NCBI GenBank assembly: GCA_964519595.1
Contig: CAZFJN010000005.1
Location: 1 to 55,339 of the forward strand
DNA: 55,339 bases
Direction of reading: 5' to 3'
Source of the DNA: JANRKF01 sp964519595
Lineage (GTDB): Bacteria > Pseudomonadota > Alphaproteobacteria > Rickettsiales > SXRF01
A program made the position numbers and the translations under genes. The notes beneath the pieces were generated by a model that was not told the origin of the DNA, did not search any database, and worked only from the letters and a program-made list of their open reading frames with translations. Positions 42,037-48,982 of the stretch are shown in pieces. Every line of letters begins with the position of its first letter. The first letter of the stretch is position 1.

Positions 42037-42342
42037 CTACAACCCCCTCGCCCCGCCGTCTTCAGTTCCGGCAAAGCGATTCCAGCGCTCAACGGAGGCG
42101 CGTTTTTTGCCGGTTAGGCGGTTTCTGATCTCGCCGACCTTGGCGCTCCAGATCAAATCATCATTCTGATCAGCAGCGGTGGCCATGGCCAATTTTTTGC
42201 GCTTTTCCCGCTCGGTACGCTCTTCTCGCTCATGATCCGCCTGATTGCGGCGAATCCGCACCAGATCATAAAGCATCTGATGATATTTATTGCGCTTTAT
42301 CTGCTCTTTTTTCTTTTCCCGACGGCTTATGAAGAAGGACAT
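42037..42342 (-). CDS. Highly charged coiled-coil protein
   Basis: 101 residues. The first 60 are an unbroken charged helix (KKKEQIKRNKYHQMLYDLV, NQADHEREERTEREKRKKL); the rest has DDLIWSAKVGEIRNRL. Not recognised. GAGG precedes its ATG. It overlaps the upstream 49-residue gene by 16 bases, and part of its 3' end is duplicated upstream of glyQ (40876-40943). The high Arg/Lys content suggests nucleic-acid or ribosome contact; this is a guess. Confidence 0.65.
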   Translation of the reverse strand: MSFFISRREKKKEQIKRNKYHQMLYDLVRIRRNQADHEREERTEREKRKKLAMATAADQNDDLIWSAKVGEIRNRLTGKKRASVERWNRFAGTEDGGARGL

Positions 42343-42476
42343 TTCGCATCCTCACGCTTCACATTTCCAACTTTCTTTCGCCGCTGCAAATTCGCCCTAA
42401 GTGCTGCTGATAAGCGCATTTTTTGATTCTCTTTGGCGGTATGGCGCGGCTGATTATTCGTTTTTTCAGTCTTCAT
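42327..42476 (-). CDS. Small basic protein, 49 residues
   Basis: An open frame from ATG 42476 to a TAA at 42327-42329, overlapping the next gene by 16 bases. The core MRLSAALRANLQRRKK resembles the short basic RLAxALRANLxRRK proteins found in alphaproteobacteria. The ribosome site is close to the first ATG; a second ATG 19 codons in has GAG upstream and may be the real start. Evidence is the motif, the coupling and the absence of repeats. Confidence 0.55.
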   Translation of the reverse strand: MKTEKTNNQPRHTAKENQKMRLSAALRANLQRRKKVGNVKREDAKCPSS

Positions 42477-42566
42477 GCCCTGATTTTCACTCGAAAAAAC
42501 AATAATAGCAAGATTTTATATTAGGAAAAATAGGTGCGAGGGGCTTGGTGCTTGGTAAGTAAGGGG

Positions 42567-42608
42567 TTGCTGGTTGTTGGTTGCTGGTTGTTGGTTGCTG
42601 GTTGTTGG
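42567..42608. repeat. Three tandem 14 bp TTGCTGGTTGTTGG units
   Basis: Exact head-to-tail units within a ~200 bp non-coding stretch (42477-42679). The same text occurs at 6370-6410 and 6504-6530. A half palindrome CATCCCGCGCTTGTCGCGG follows at about 42653-42672. Confidence 0.85.
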
Positions 42609-42679
42609 TTAAGAGGGGCATGGTGAATGGTGCTTAGTGCATGGTAAGAGGTCATCCCGCGCTTGTCGCGGAATCTGGT

Positions 42680-43372
42680 CTACAAAAAGTTGGCTTCAAG
42701 GAATGCATTTGTAGTTAGAATCTCTATGTTTCCGAAGGGGTGCAGCACGAGCAAATCATCATCACTGCTTATCACGCAATCAGCAAACCCTTGAGCGGCT
42801 AAATCAAGGAATTTATTATCCTCCGGATCTCGACATAAAAAATACTGTGACGTTGTTTGTACCATTTCAACGATCCGCACATATCCTGCAAGAAATATCT
42901 GCCGTGCCGCTAGAGCATATTCTAGTTAAATAGACACATTTGCAGCGTAGCCGATTTGTTCAAGGAGCTAGGGAAAAATGATGTCGGATAGTTATTCATA
43001 TCCGCATCATTTTTCCCGACGCTCATTGATCAAATCGGCCGCTGCCCTTCGGGTTGCGCCAAATTTGCCAAACTAACAGCCAAATTCACACAGGATGTAG
43101 AACCACTACACCCTGCATGAATTTGGCTGTTAGTTTGGCAAATTTGTCAGCAACAAATGTGTATATTTAACTAGAATATGCTCTAAATCTACATAGCGAT
43201 CAAATTTTGCTTTGCAAATAACAGTTGCAAGCTCCGCAATAGTATCTTCTGAAGCAAGCAATATACAAGAATTCTGGATATGCTTTAACGCAATTGCCAC
43301 TGACGATTCCGGTGACAGCAATGCGCTGATAAGCACGTTAGTATCAACAACAACGCGCGGTTTACGATTCAT
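42680..43372 (-). pseudogene. PIN-domain toxin gene interrupted by a MITE-like element
   Basis: The N-terminal part (VVVDTNVLISALLSP, first catalytic Asp; KAKFDRYVDL) is read from 43372 and the C-terminal part (CRDPEDNKFLDLAA and SSDDDLL, later catalytic acids) resumes at 42912. Removing 42913-43185 (the 271 bp element plus one TA) leaves 420 bp, a single 139-codon frame that reads KFDRYVDLAARQIFLAGY as PIN proteins do. PIN toxins are Mg-dependent RNases. The adjacent antitoxin is intact and overlaps by 11 bases. Two separate short products are possible but unlikely to be active. Confidence 0.9.
42913..43183. mobile_element. 271 bp MITE-like element with nested palindromes
   Basis: Terminal inverted repeats of about 30 bp begin GAGCATATTCTAGTTAAATA and are flanked by TA on both sides, as in Tc1/mariner/IS630-type insertions. 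Inside are a 13-bp-plus stem at 42971-43017 and a perfect 28-bp stem pairing 43061-43088 with 43118-43145, so nearly the whole element can fold. There is no coding capacity. A solo end occurs at 30790-30820. Confidence 0.88.
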
Positions 43373-43601
43373 CTGCCAGCAGGGAATTTAAAATATCATC
43401 ATTAAGTCCGCGCGCTCGCGCCTGAGCGCCAATCTCTGCACATATTTTCTGGAAAGCGGCAATATTGCCCGAATGGATTCGCTCATAATCCTTGCGGGAA
43501 AGGACATAGGCCAATTCCTCATCTCCCCGAGCAAGCGCAACAGGCCCCAGCGCAGCCATGGCAATTAGCGGATGATGTTCTGTCGATGAAATTATCTGCA
43601 T
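43362..43601 (-). CDS. Phd/YefM-type antitoxin of the PIN module
   Basis: 79 residues. The C-terminal pattern NIAAFQKICAEIGAQARARGLNDDILNSLLADE is that of Phd-like antitoxins paired with PIN toxins (FQxFCxxVGxxAxARGL); the N-terminal ISS start and VALARGDEELAYVLSRKDYERI complete the Phd fold. The gene overlaps the toxin by 11 bases. Its promoter places the transcription start at or next to the ATG. It remains intact although the toxin is broken. Confidence 0.85.
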   Translation of the reverse strand: MQIISSTEHHPLIAMAALGPVALARGDEELAYVLSRKDYERIHSGNIAAFQKICAEIGAQARARGLNDDILNSLLADES

Positions 43602-43607
43602 TGCTTA

Positions 43608-43636
43608 ATCATATGACAAAAGCACCTGAATGTAAA
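43608..43636 (-). promoter_or_regulatory. Promoter of the PIN module, leaderless type
   Basis: On the minus strand TTTACA (43631-43636), a 17-bp spacer and TATGAT (43608-43613). The -10 box ends six bases before the ATG at 43601, so the message would have almost no leader. Confidence 0.75.
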
Positions 43637-44064
43637 GGCAAAATAGCTAAAAATTAGATGGTTAGAAAGGTTGCTGGTTGCCTTGTCATCCGAAGCCTTG
43701 GCGTAGGATGATGGTTAAGTAAGTGGTTGCTGGTTAAGTGGAGCTTGTTTTATCTTGCTTGCTTACCAAGCATCAAGAACCAAGAACCTCTTACTTACCA
43801 TCATCCTACGCCAAGGCTTCGGATGACAAGGCAACCAGCAACTAACAACCAGCAACCCCTTAACCAACAACCCCTTAATATTTTGCAACAAATCTCATTG
43901 TAACACTTGCAACCACCAAAAACCTGTGGCATGGTTTTGCCCTTATTTTTACTGATAATAGTCACGCAAATTGATGATATTGTGAATTTATAATGTTTTT
44001 AGATTTATAATATTTGTAGATTTGTAATATTTATTGATTTGTGGATTTGTAAATTTTCGTAAAA
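43637..44064. other. Non-coding repeat stretch before tRNA-Thr
   Basis: 428 bp: a 45-bp inverted repeat with a ~80 bp loop (43671-43841), AACCAGCAACC-type tandem text (43830-43880) and an AT-rich part with TTTATAATATTTGTAGATT units (about 43985-44040) that probably includes the tRNA promoter. No gene. Confidence 0.8.
43671..43841. repeat. 45 bp perfect inverted repeat
   Basis: 43671-43715 and 43797-43841 are exact reverse complements, with core CATCCTACGCCAAGGCTTCG. A third copy of 41 bp of this sequence lies at 10194-10234. The pair could form a large hairpin or cruciform. Confidence 0.9.
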
Positions 44065-44139
44065 GCTGCTGTAGCTCAGTGGTAGAGCACGTCATTGGTA
44101 ATGACGGGGTCGAGTGTTCGATTCACTTCAGCAGCACCA
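44065..44139 (+). tRNA. tRNA-Thr (GGT anticodon), CCA encoded
   Basis: Acceptor GCTGCTG (44065-44071) pairs with CAGCAGC (44129-44135), followed by discriminator A and encoded CCA (44137-44139). The D-arm GCTC..GAGC, the anticodon stem CGTCA/TGACG with loop TTGGTAA giving anticodon GGT, and a T-arm with TTCGATT are all present. It reads ACC/ACT codons. Confidence 0.97.
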
Positions 44140-44272
44140 TGCTTCGCCCGTTGGGGCTAATAGCTTACGCCGCTGAGCGCAAGAGGCGAGTTTTTCGGAG
44201 AGTGAGTTTTTCGGGGAGTTGACTCTATATATATTTATTTGTAGGGTTTTTGCTCATGGATTATGGGCGTTT

Positions 44273-46300
44273 ATGGCTAGAGAAAAATATCTTACCTTCC
44301 TGATTATAGCGGGCATTGCAAGCAGTATTACGGCGGCTTGTGGTCAGGCATTGGCGGATGATTTTGTGCGGCTTGTTGAGCCTGCTGGCAAAAATATTGC
44401 CATTGCTCCCTCTTCTCCTCTTATATTTGATTTAGGCGATGATGTTACTGCCGAGCGCATGGGCAATTTGTTTCTGGAGTTTGATGGCGAGGATGTGACT
44501 CCTGCCGTGCAGCTTAACGGCCGCCGCGTTACTTATCAGCCTGCTTCTCGCTTAAGCGTTGGCGATCATGTGGTAAAGCTTTATGAACATGTCGGCAATG
44601 AAAAATATACTGTGCTTAAACGTTTTGTGGTGCGCGTAAGCGGCGAAAAATCTGAGGATAAGCATATCTGGGGCGAAGCGGCAGGACAATATAACGCTCT
44701 GCTTACCGACCGCGTATTAAATGGCCGCAACCATCCTGATACAAACAGCGCCAGTGCATTTTTAAACAGCAATGCGGTAGCCGGTGGCAAAAGCTGGGAT
44801 ATAAGCGCCAGATTCAACGGTAATTACGACAGCATTCCTGCTAATAACTACGATGACCGCGCCTGGCAGCTGGGCGAATATTTGCTTACCGGGCGTGGTT
44901 TTGCTGAGCATGGCAATGTGATGGCGCGGCTGGGCAATCATGATATTGGCGTATCAAATCTGCTGATTGATCGTTTTAATCGCCGTGGTGCGTCTTTGCA
45001 GCTGGAAGCGCTTAACCGCTTTCGTCTGATTGGTTTCGCGCAAGATCCGGCAAAAGCAATCGGCAGCGTCAATGTCAGCGGCATTGGCAAGTCGGAGGAG
45101 CGCGTAGGCGGTACGCAGCTGCAATTTTATCCGCTTGGCTTAGATGAGAATTTCTGGCTGGAAGGCGGTTATATAAATGGCGAAGGCCGTGAACGTGGTC
45201 GCGGCGATGCGCTGATTGATAATATTAGTAAATCCGGACAGGGCTGGAATCTCGGTTCACAATGGCAGGGTTTTAAAGACCGCGCGCGGTTGCGCGGCGA
45301 ATTTGCGCGCACAACGCATGATTATGACGGTAATGGCACGCTGATTGAGCCGTTAAGCGATAATGCGCTGCATGGGCTGGCCGGCGTGGCGCTGATTGGT
45401 GATTTAAATCCGGCTACATATGATCAGACCAGCTGGAATCTTACTCTTGATGCCAAGCGCGTTGGCACTTATTTCCACTCGCTTGCTAATAATAATTTTC
45501 CTGGTGATCAGAAACGCGCCAGCCTTGTTTCTGATTTTGTTGATGAATCTTTGACCGTTGTTGCTGACTTTTATGTTCTTAAAAACAATGTGAATCAGCT
45601 GGCGGATATTCCTACTGACAAAACACAGGGAAGCTCGGTTCAGACAAGTATTACTCCTGCTTATTTTGGCTTGGATTTGCCGGATAATTCATGGTTTGCA
45701 AATAGCGTATTTACCGCCGGCGCGTATTTACACAATACGTTCCGTGACAAAACTCCGGCAGGATTTGTCGGCGATAATCTGCGTTATCATAATTCCGGCG
45801 GCAATGTTGGCTGGAGCGCAAATTTTACGGAATACACTATATCTCTGACGCACAACTACACGGAATATCGCGATAAGATTTTACGCTCAGACAATCAGGA
45901 TTCACACCTCACTGAGCTTGCTATTTCTTATTTTCCTGAAGAAAATTTCGTTATCTCGCCTTCGCTGCAACATGAGCGGCTGCGTTATGTTTCTGCCGAT
46001 GAACAAAGCAATTATTTTGCCGGACTGGATGTGAACTACACCATTATCAAAGATACACTGACTAACCATTCTTATGCGGCAATGCAGCTTAATGATTCCG
46101 GCAGTGACGACAAGCAATATAACGCCTCCAGCGAATTTTTCTGGACTATCGCCAAGGCGCAGCGCAATGCTCCTGGTTATGGAATTGGCTTAAACGGACA
46201 ATATCAGAATGTTGCCGATCGCGCCGCCTTACGCAGCGACATTGGCAGTCAGTATAAAATCTATCTTACTCTAAAAATCAACGCACCGTTTGGATGGTAG
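44273..46300 (+). CDS. Outer-membrane beta-barrel protein with N-terminal Ig-like domain
   Basis: 675 residues from ATG 44273; the upstream in-frame start lacks a signal. A signal peptide ends near GQALA|DDF. Residues about 30-125 look Ig-like (EFDGEDVTPAVQLNGRRVTYQPASRLSVGDHVVKLYEH). The remainder has long alternating strands with aromatic girdles (FWLEGGYINGEGRERGRG, GWNLGSQWQGFKDRARLRGEFA), and the protein ends in strand KIYLTLKINAPFGW with a terminal aromatic, the BAM-recognition form. Specific family not recognised. It heads the five-gene locus and is separated from the next gene by three bases. Confidence 0.75.
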   Translation: MAREKYLTFLIIAGIASSITAACGQALADDFVRLVEPAGKNIAIAPSSPLIFDLGDDVTAERMGNLFLEFDGEDVTPAVQLNGRRVTYQPASRLSVGDHVVKLYEHVGNEKYTVLKRFVVRVSGEKSEDKHIWGEAAGQYNALLTDRVLNGRNHPDTNSASAFLNSNAVAGGKSWDISARFNGNYDSIPANNYDDRAWQLGEYLLTGRGFAEHGNVMARLGNHDIGVSNLLIDRFNRRGASLQLEALNRFRLIGFAQDPAKAIGSVNVSGIGKSEERVGGTQLQFYPLGLDENFWLEGGYINGEGRERGRGDALIDNISKSGQGWNLGSQWQGFKDRARLRGEFARTTHDYDGNGTLIEPLSDNALHGLAGVALIGDLNPATYDQTSWNLTLDAKRVGTYFHSLANNNFPGDQKRASLVSDFVDESLTVVADFYVLKNNVNQLADIPTDKTQGSSVQTSITPAYFGLDLPDNSWFANSVFTAGAYLHNTFRDKTPAGFVGDNLRYHNSGGNVGWSANFTEYTISLTHNYTEYRDKILRSDNQDSHLTELAISYFPEENFVISPSLQHERLRYVSADEQSNYFAGLDVNYTIIKDTLTNHSYAAMQLNDSGSDDKQYNASSEFFWTIAKAQRNAPGYGIGLNGQYQNVADRAALRSDIGSQYKIYLTLKINAPFGW

Positions 46301-46303
46301 TTT

Positions 46304-47134
46304 ATGAAGTTATTTTTTGCTCTGCTGGTCATAATCTTTCCATCTGTTGCTGCGGCAACGGTAATTGATGTTGTTGTGTCTCCTTCTACTCGCGAAGCAA
46401 GCGTTTCAGGAAATTCCACTTTTGTTGTAACTTGGCAGGCAACTTTTTCGCCGTTTGTTGGCACTGGCACAATGGTTGGTCAAGCCGGGACGTTTAAGAT
46501 TGCCGGAAATCCGGTTGCCACATCGCGCACAATAACGCGCACAATTCCTAATGGAACTGCCGGAATCATCAGGATTGTCGAAAATGTGTCAGTACCGCGC
46601 CATGTTGTGCTTGCCGCGCAACGTCAGGGAGCGGTACTGGAATATGAGCGTTTTTTCGCTGATGACGGTGTATTCGCCAGTAGCGATGAGGTGACAATTA
46701 CCGTAACTGGCGGCAGCTCAGGTCAAGCCGGAATTGCCGCGCAAAAGCTCTTTTTTGAAGATGGTAGCGATTATCTCGCCGTGGCCAAAGGCGAGAAGTT
46801 GCGCGCGCGTGCGGAGATTGCGGTATCTGGCTCAGGATTATTGCGCGCAGTGTGGGAAGTGGCGGATAATGTCGGCGGACTGGATGAGCCGCTATATCGT
46901 CCGCTCAAAAATGTTACGCAGCCTATTGGCGCGAATAATAAGCTGACCATGGTAAGTCCACAACTGCCTACTGGCACTCTGGGACGTTATCGTGTGCGGT
47001 TGCGGCAGATTGCTCCGGCCAGTGATGAAACACTGCCGGTTATTGATTATTTTGTAACTATAGATGGTGATGCTGCTTACGAAAAACCGTTCGAGCCTAA
47101 AATTCCTGCCAAAAAAGGCGGCGGCCTGAAATAG
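46304..47134 (+). CDS. Exported Ig-like protein
   Basis: 276 residues with a signal peptide (ending near VAAA|TVID), then strand-rich Ig-like regions: about 20-110 (TREASVSGNSTFVVTWQATF), 115-140, and 150-265 (ARAEIAVSGSGLLRAVWEVADN, GRYRVRLRQIAP). The last residues are basic and proline-rich (FEPKIPAKKGGGLK). No cysteines of note. It begins three bases after the barrel gene, so the two products very likely act together, the smaller perhaps as a periplasmic or surface partner. Not recognised as a named family. Confidence 0.7.
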   Translation: MKLFFALLVIIFPSVAAATVIDVVVSPSTREASVSGNSTFVVTWQATFSPFVGTGTMVGQAGTFKIAGNPVATSRTITRTIPNGTAGIIRIVENVSVPRHVVLAAQRQGAVLEYERFFADDGVFASSDEVTITVTGGSSGQAGIAAQKLFFEDGSDYLAVAKGEKLRARAEIAVSGSGLLRAVWEVADNVGGLDEPLYRPLKNVTQPIGANNKLTMVSPQLPTGTLGRYRVRLRQIAPASDETLPVIDYFVTIDGDAAYEKPFEPKIPAKKGGGLK

Positions 47135-47193
47135 ATATTTTACTACAGCTTTCATGAACATTTTGTAATGATGATTTAATTTGTCACCTCGCC

Positions 47194-47307
47194 ATGAAAG
47201 ATGTAGCTTCAGCAGTATCTTCAGCAAAAGCCAAATAGGAAAAAGCAGAAAAACACAAACAATGCATTAAAGATTGTCTCAACAAACAAATAGGAGTTTT
47301 ACCATGA
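47194..47307 (+). pseudogene. Remnant of a twin-CX3C exported protein
   Basis: A frame beginning ATGAAAGAT reads MKDVASAVSSAKAK, then TAG at 47236-47238, then EKAEKHKQCIKDCLNKQIG and a TGA that overlaps the next start codon (ATGA). The CIKDC motif with the preceding EKHKQ, and the MKD start of the fragment, align with the 47622-48347 protein (MKDNANDF.. KHKQAYEQCTNSC). It looks like a third paralogue reduced to a tail and broken by a nonsense codon. Confidence 0.6.
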
Positions 47308-47564
47308 AAAAATCGTTTATTATTGCCCTCGGCAGCGCCGTTTTATTGCTCAACTCGCCTGCTCATGCTGAAATAAAACCAGAAGCAAGAAGCAGCGGAA
47401 AAATTGCCGATAAAAAAACCGACAAGGCAATTATCTTTCAAAATCAGGGCGAAGAAATAGAAGCTAAAGAAGTAACCGCCAGCAGCAACAGCGCGCCTGC
47501 GGCAAAGAAAACTGACAAGGCGATTATTTTCCAGAACCAAGGTAAAAACGCTAATACCAAGTAA
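47304..47564 (+). CDS. Small exported repeat protein
   Basis: 86 residues from ATG 47304 (AGGAG upstream). A signal peptide ends at AHA|EIKPEA. The mature ~63 residues contain two copies of KKTDKAIIFQNQG separated by a linker. No cysteines. The short (A/V)I-(I/S)-F-Q pattern also appears in the next protein (AISFQSS, SVEFQDS), hinting at a shared binding module. It lies between the broken and the intact twin-CX3C genes. Confidence 0.65.
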   Translation: MKKSFIIALGSAVLLLNSPAHAEIKPEARSSGKIADKKTDKAIIFQNQGEEIEAKEVTASSNSAPAAKKTDKAIIFQNQGKNANTK

Positions 47565-47621
47565 GCCAAGAATAGTTTCAAAGACAAGAATGGTTTCAAA
47601 GAATAGTTTCAAGGAATAGTT

Positions 47622-48347
47622 ATGCTAATATCAACTCGCTGTTTTGTTTTTATTATTTCTGCGCTTCTTGCCAGCAGCAATGCTTACGCGCAGATTGGCG
47701 CTTCACAAAACCGCAATAATAGCGGCTCTGCCATTAGTTTCCAATCGAGTACGTTTAAAACAGACGGCGATGTGAAAGTAGAAAATGGTAGTGAATTTAA
47801 ACAGGAAGGCGGTTCATCTGTAGAGTTTCAAGACAGCGCACCGCCGCAACAAACTGGCGGCAATGTCAGCTTCAGCGAAAGCCAGTTTAAACAAGAAGGC
47901 GGCGCGGTAACTGTTGAAGATGGCAGCACATTAAAAATCAGAAATGGCAACCGTCCGAATGAAAAGGCAATAGCTGGCGACAAAAGCATGAATCCGAATG
48001 CAAACAAAGCAGGGTTCGAAAAAGACCTCCAGAATGCACGGACGCTCAGCGGCGCAGACAAGGCAGTAGGACAAGCCGAAAAAACTTCCAAGCATCTGAC
48101 TGCTTCCGAACAAGACAGTCCGATGAAAGATAATGCCAATGACTTCATAAAACAGCAGGCTAAACATAAGCAGGCATATGAACAATGCACCAACAGCTGC
48201 AAAAAAGAATATGAGATGGTAAAGGGAGGGATTGAACTCAATTATCCATGTAAAGAAAAGCCTGTCCCTGTATGTCCGCCTGCAAAAGCCGGAAAGCTCG
48301 CACAAGCAAAAGCAGGCTATGAAAAATGCCTGGAAAGTTGCAAATAA
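47622..48347 (+). CDS. Exported twin-CX3C protein, paralogue 1
   Basis: 241 residues. A signal peptide ends at AYA|QIGAS. Residues about 35-105 carry repeats with EFKQEGGSSVEFQDS and QFKQEGGAVTVEDGS. A central motif KSMNPNANKAGFEKDLQNA is shared with the next gene. The C-terminal helical part has CTNSC (CX3C), CKEKPVPVC and a final CLESC. Paired CX3C motifs on helices commonly form disulphide-pinned hairpins in oxidising compartments. No named family recognised. Confidence 0.7.
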   Translation: MLISTRCFVFIISALLASSNAYAQIGASQNRNNSGSAISFQSSTFKTDGDVKVENGSEFKQEGGSSVEFQDSAPPQQTGGNVSFSESQFKQEGGAVTVEDGSTLKIRNGNRPNEKAIAGDKSMNPNANKAGFEKDLQNARTLSGADKAVGQAEKTSKHLTASEQDSPMKDNANDFIKQQAKHKQAYEQCTNSCKKEYEMVKGGIELNYPCKEKPVPVCPPAKAGKLAQAKAGYEKCLESCK

Positions 48348-48378
48348 TAAACATTAATAATTAATAGAGGAGAGTATC

Positions 48379-48906
48379 GTGACCATTCATTCTACATTTC
48401 TTGCTACCGCTGCCATAGCCCTCATCGCTTTTAATGCACAAGCGCAGATTGGCGCTGCTCGTATTGATGATAACGCTCGCCCGCCTGCAGCGAATAAATC
48501 CATAAATCCAAATACTGGCGAAGCAGGCTTTAAAAAAGATCTGCAAGATGCCAAGGATCGTAAATTTAAAGCAGAGATTGGCGAAGGTTCAGATGAAGCG
48601 AAAATGCTCGGCAAAGATTCTGCAAAACAGCTTGGCGCAGCAGAAAAACCTGAAATAGCTGGCGAAAATGAAGCCGCTGATAGCTTAAAAAAACGTGAAG
48701 AAGACAAGAAAAAACATGGTATGTGCAATATCACATGCGGAGTGTATAAAGCGCCAAGCACCTCTTCCAAAACACCACAACAGATTGATCCTTTAAAATG
48801 GGGAAAAAATTCTGAAGAAAAAACTCAAAAACCAAGCAAGGAAGAAATCGAGGCTAAAAAACAAAAAGCCTATGATGATTGCATGAAATCCTGCATGACG
48901 AAATAA
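48379..48906 (+). CDS. Exported twin-CX3C protein, paralogue 2
   Basis: 175 residues starting with GTG at 48379, supported by GAGGAGAG upstream. A signal peptide ends at AQA|QIGAA, the same mature start as paralogue 1. It keeps the shared motif (KSINPNTGEAGFKKDLQDA) and two CX3C motifs, CNITC near residue 116 and CMKSC at the very end, but lacks the FKQEGG repeats. The body is charged and helical. It ends the locus; a 15-bp direct repeat follows. Confidence 0.7.
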   Translation: MTIHSTFLATAAIALIAFNAQAQIGAARIDDNARPPAANKSINPNTGEAGFKKDLQDAKDRKFKAEIGEGSDEAKMLGKDSAKQLGAAEKPEIAGENEAADSLKKREEDKKKHGMCNITCGVYKAPSTSSKTPQQIDPLKWGKNSEEKTQKPSKEEIEAKKQKAYDDCMKSCMTK

Positions 48907-48951
48907 TAATCACCTCTTGTAAAGACTATTTCTTTAGCAAATCAGAAAACT

Positions 48952-48982
48952 TAACGGCAAATATTCAACGGCAAATATTCAT
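48952..48982. repeat. Two tandem AACGGCAAATATTCA units
   Basis: Exact 15-bp direct duplication between the convergent 48379-48906 and 48982-50325 genes. Confidence 0.85.

Noticed and set aside
42680..43372. Two separate small genes either side of the palindromic element
   Set aside because: Each is half of one PIN domain, and removing the element restores a single frame.
47236..47238. Recoded TAG (readthrough) in the CX3C remnant
   Set aside because: No upstream coding segment with signal peptide precedes it and nothing in the window suggests stop-codon recoding.
44065..48906. Integrative element inserted at tRNA-Thr
   Set aside because: No integrase gene and no duplicated tRNA 3' end was seen downstream, so the tRNA neighbourhood alone is not evidence of an island.
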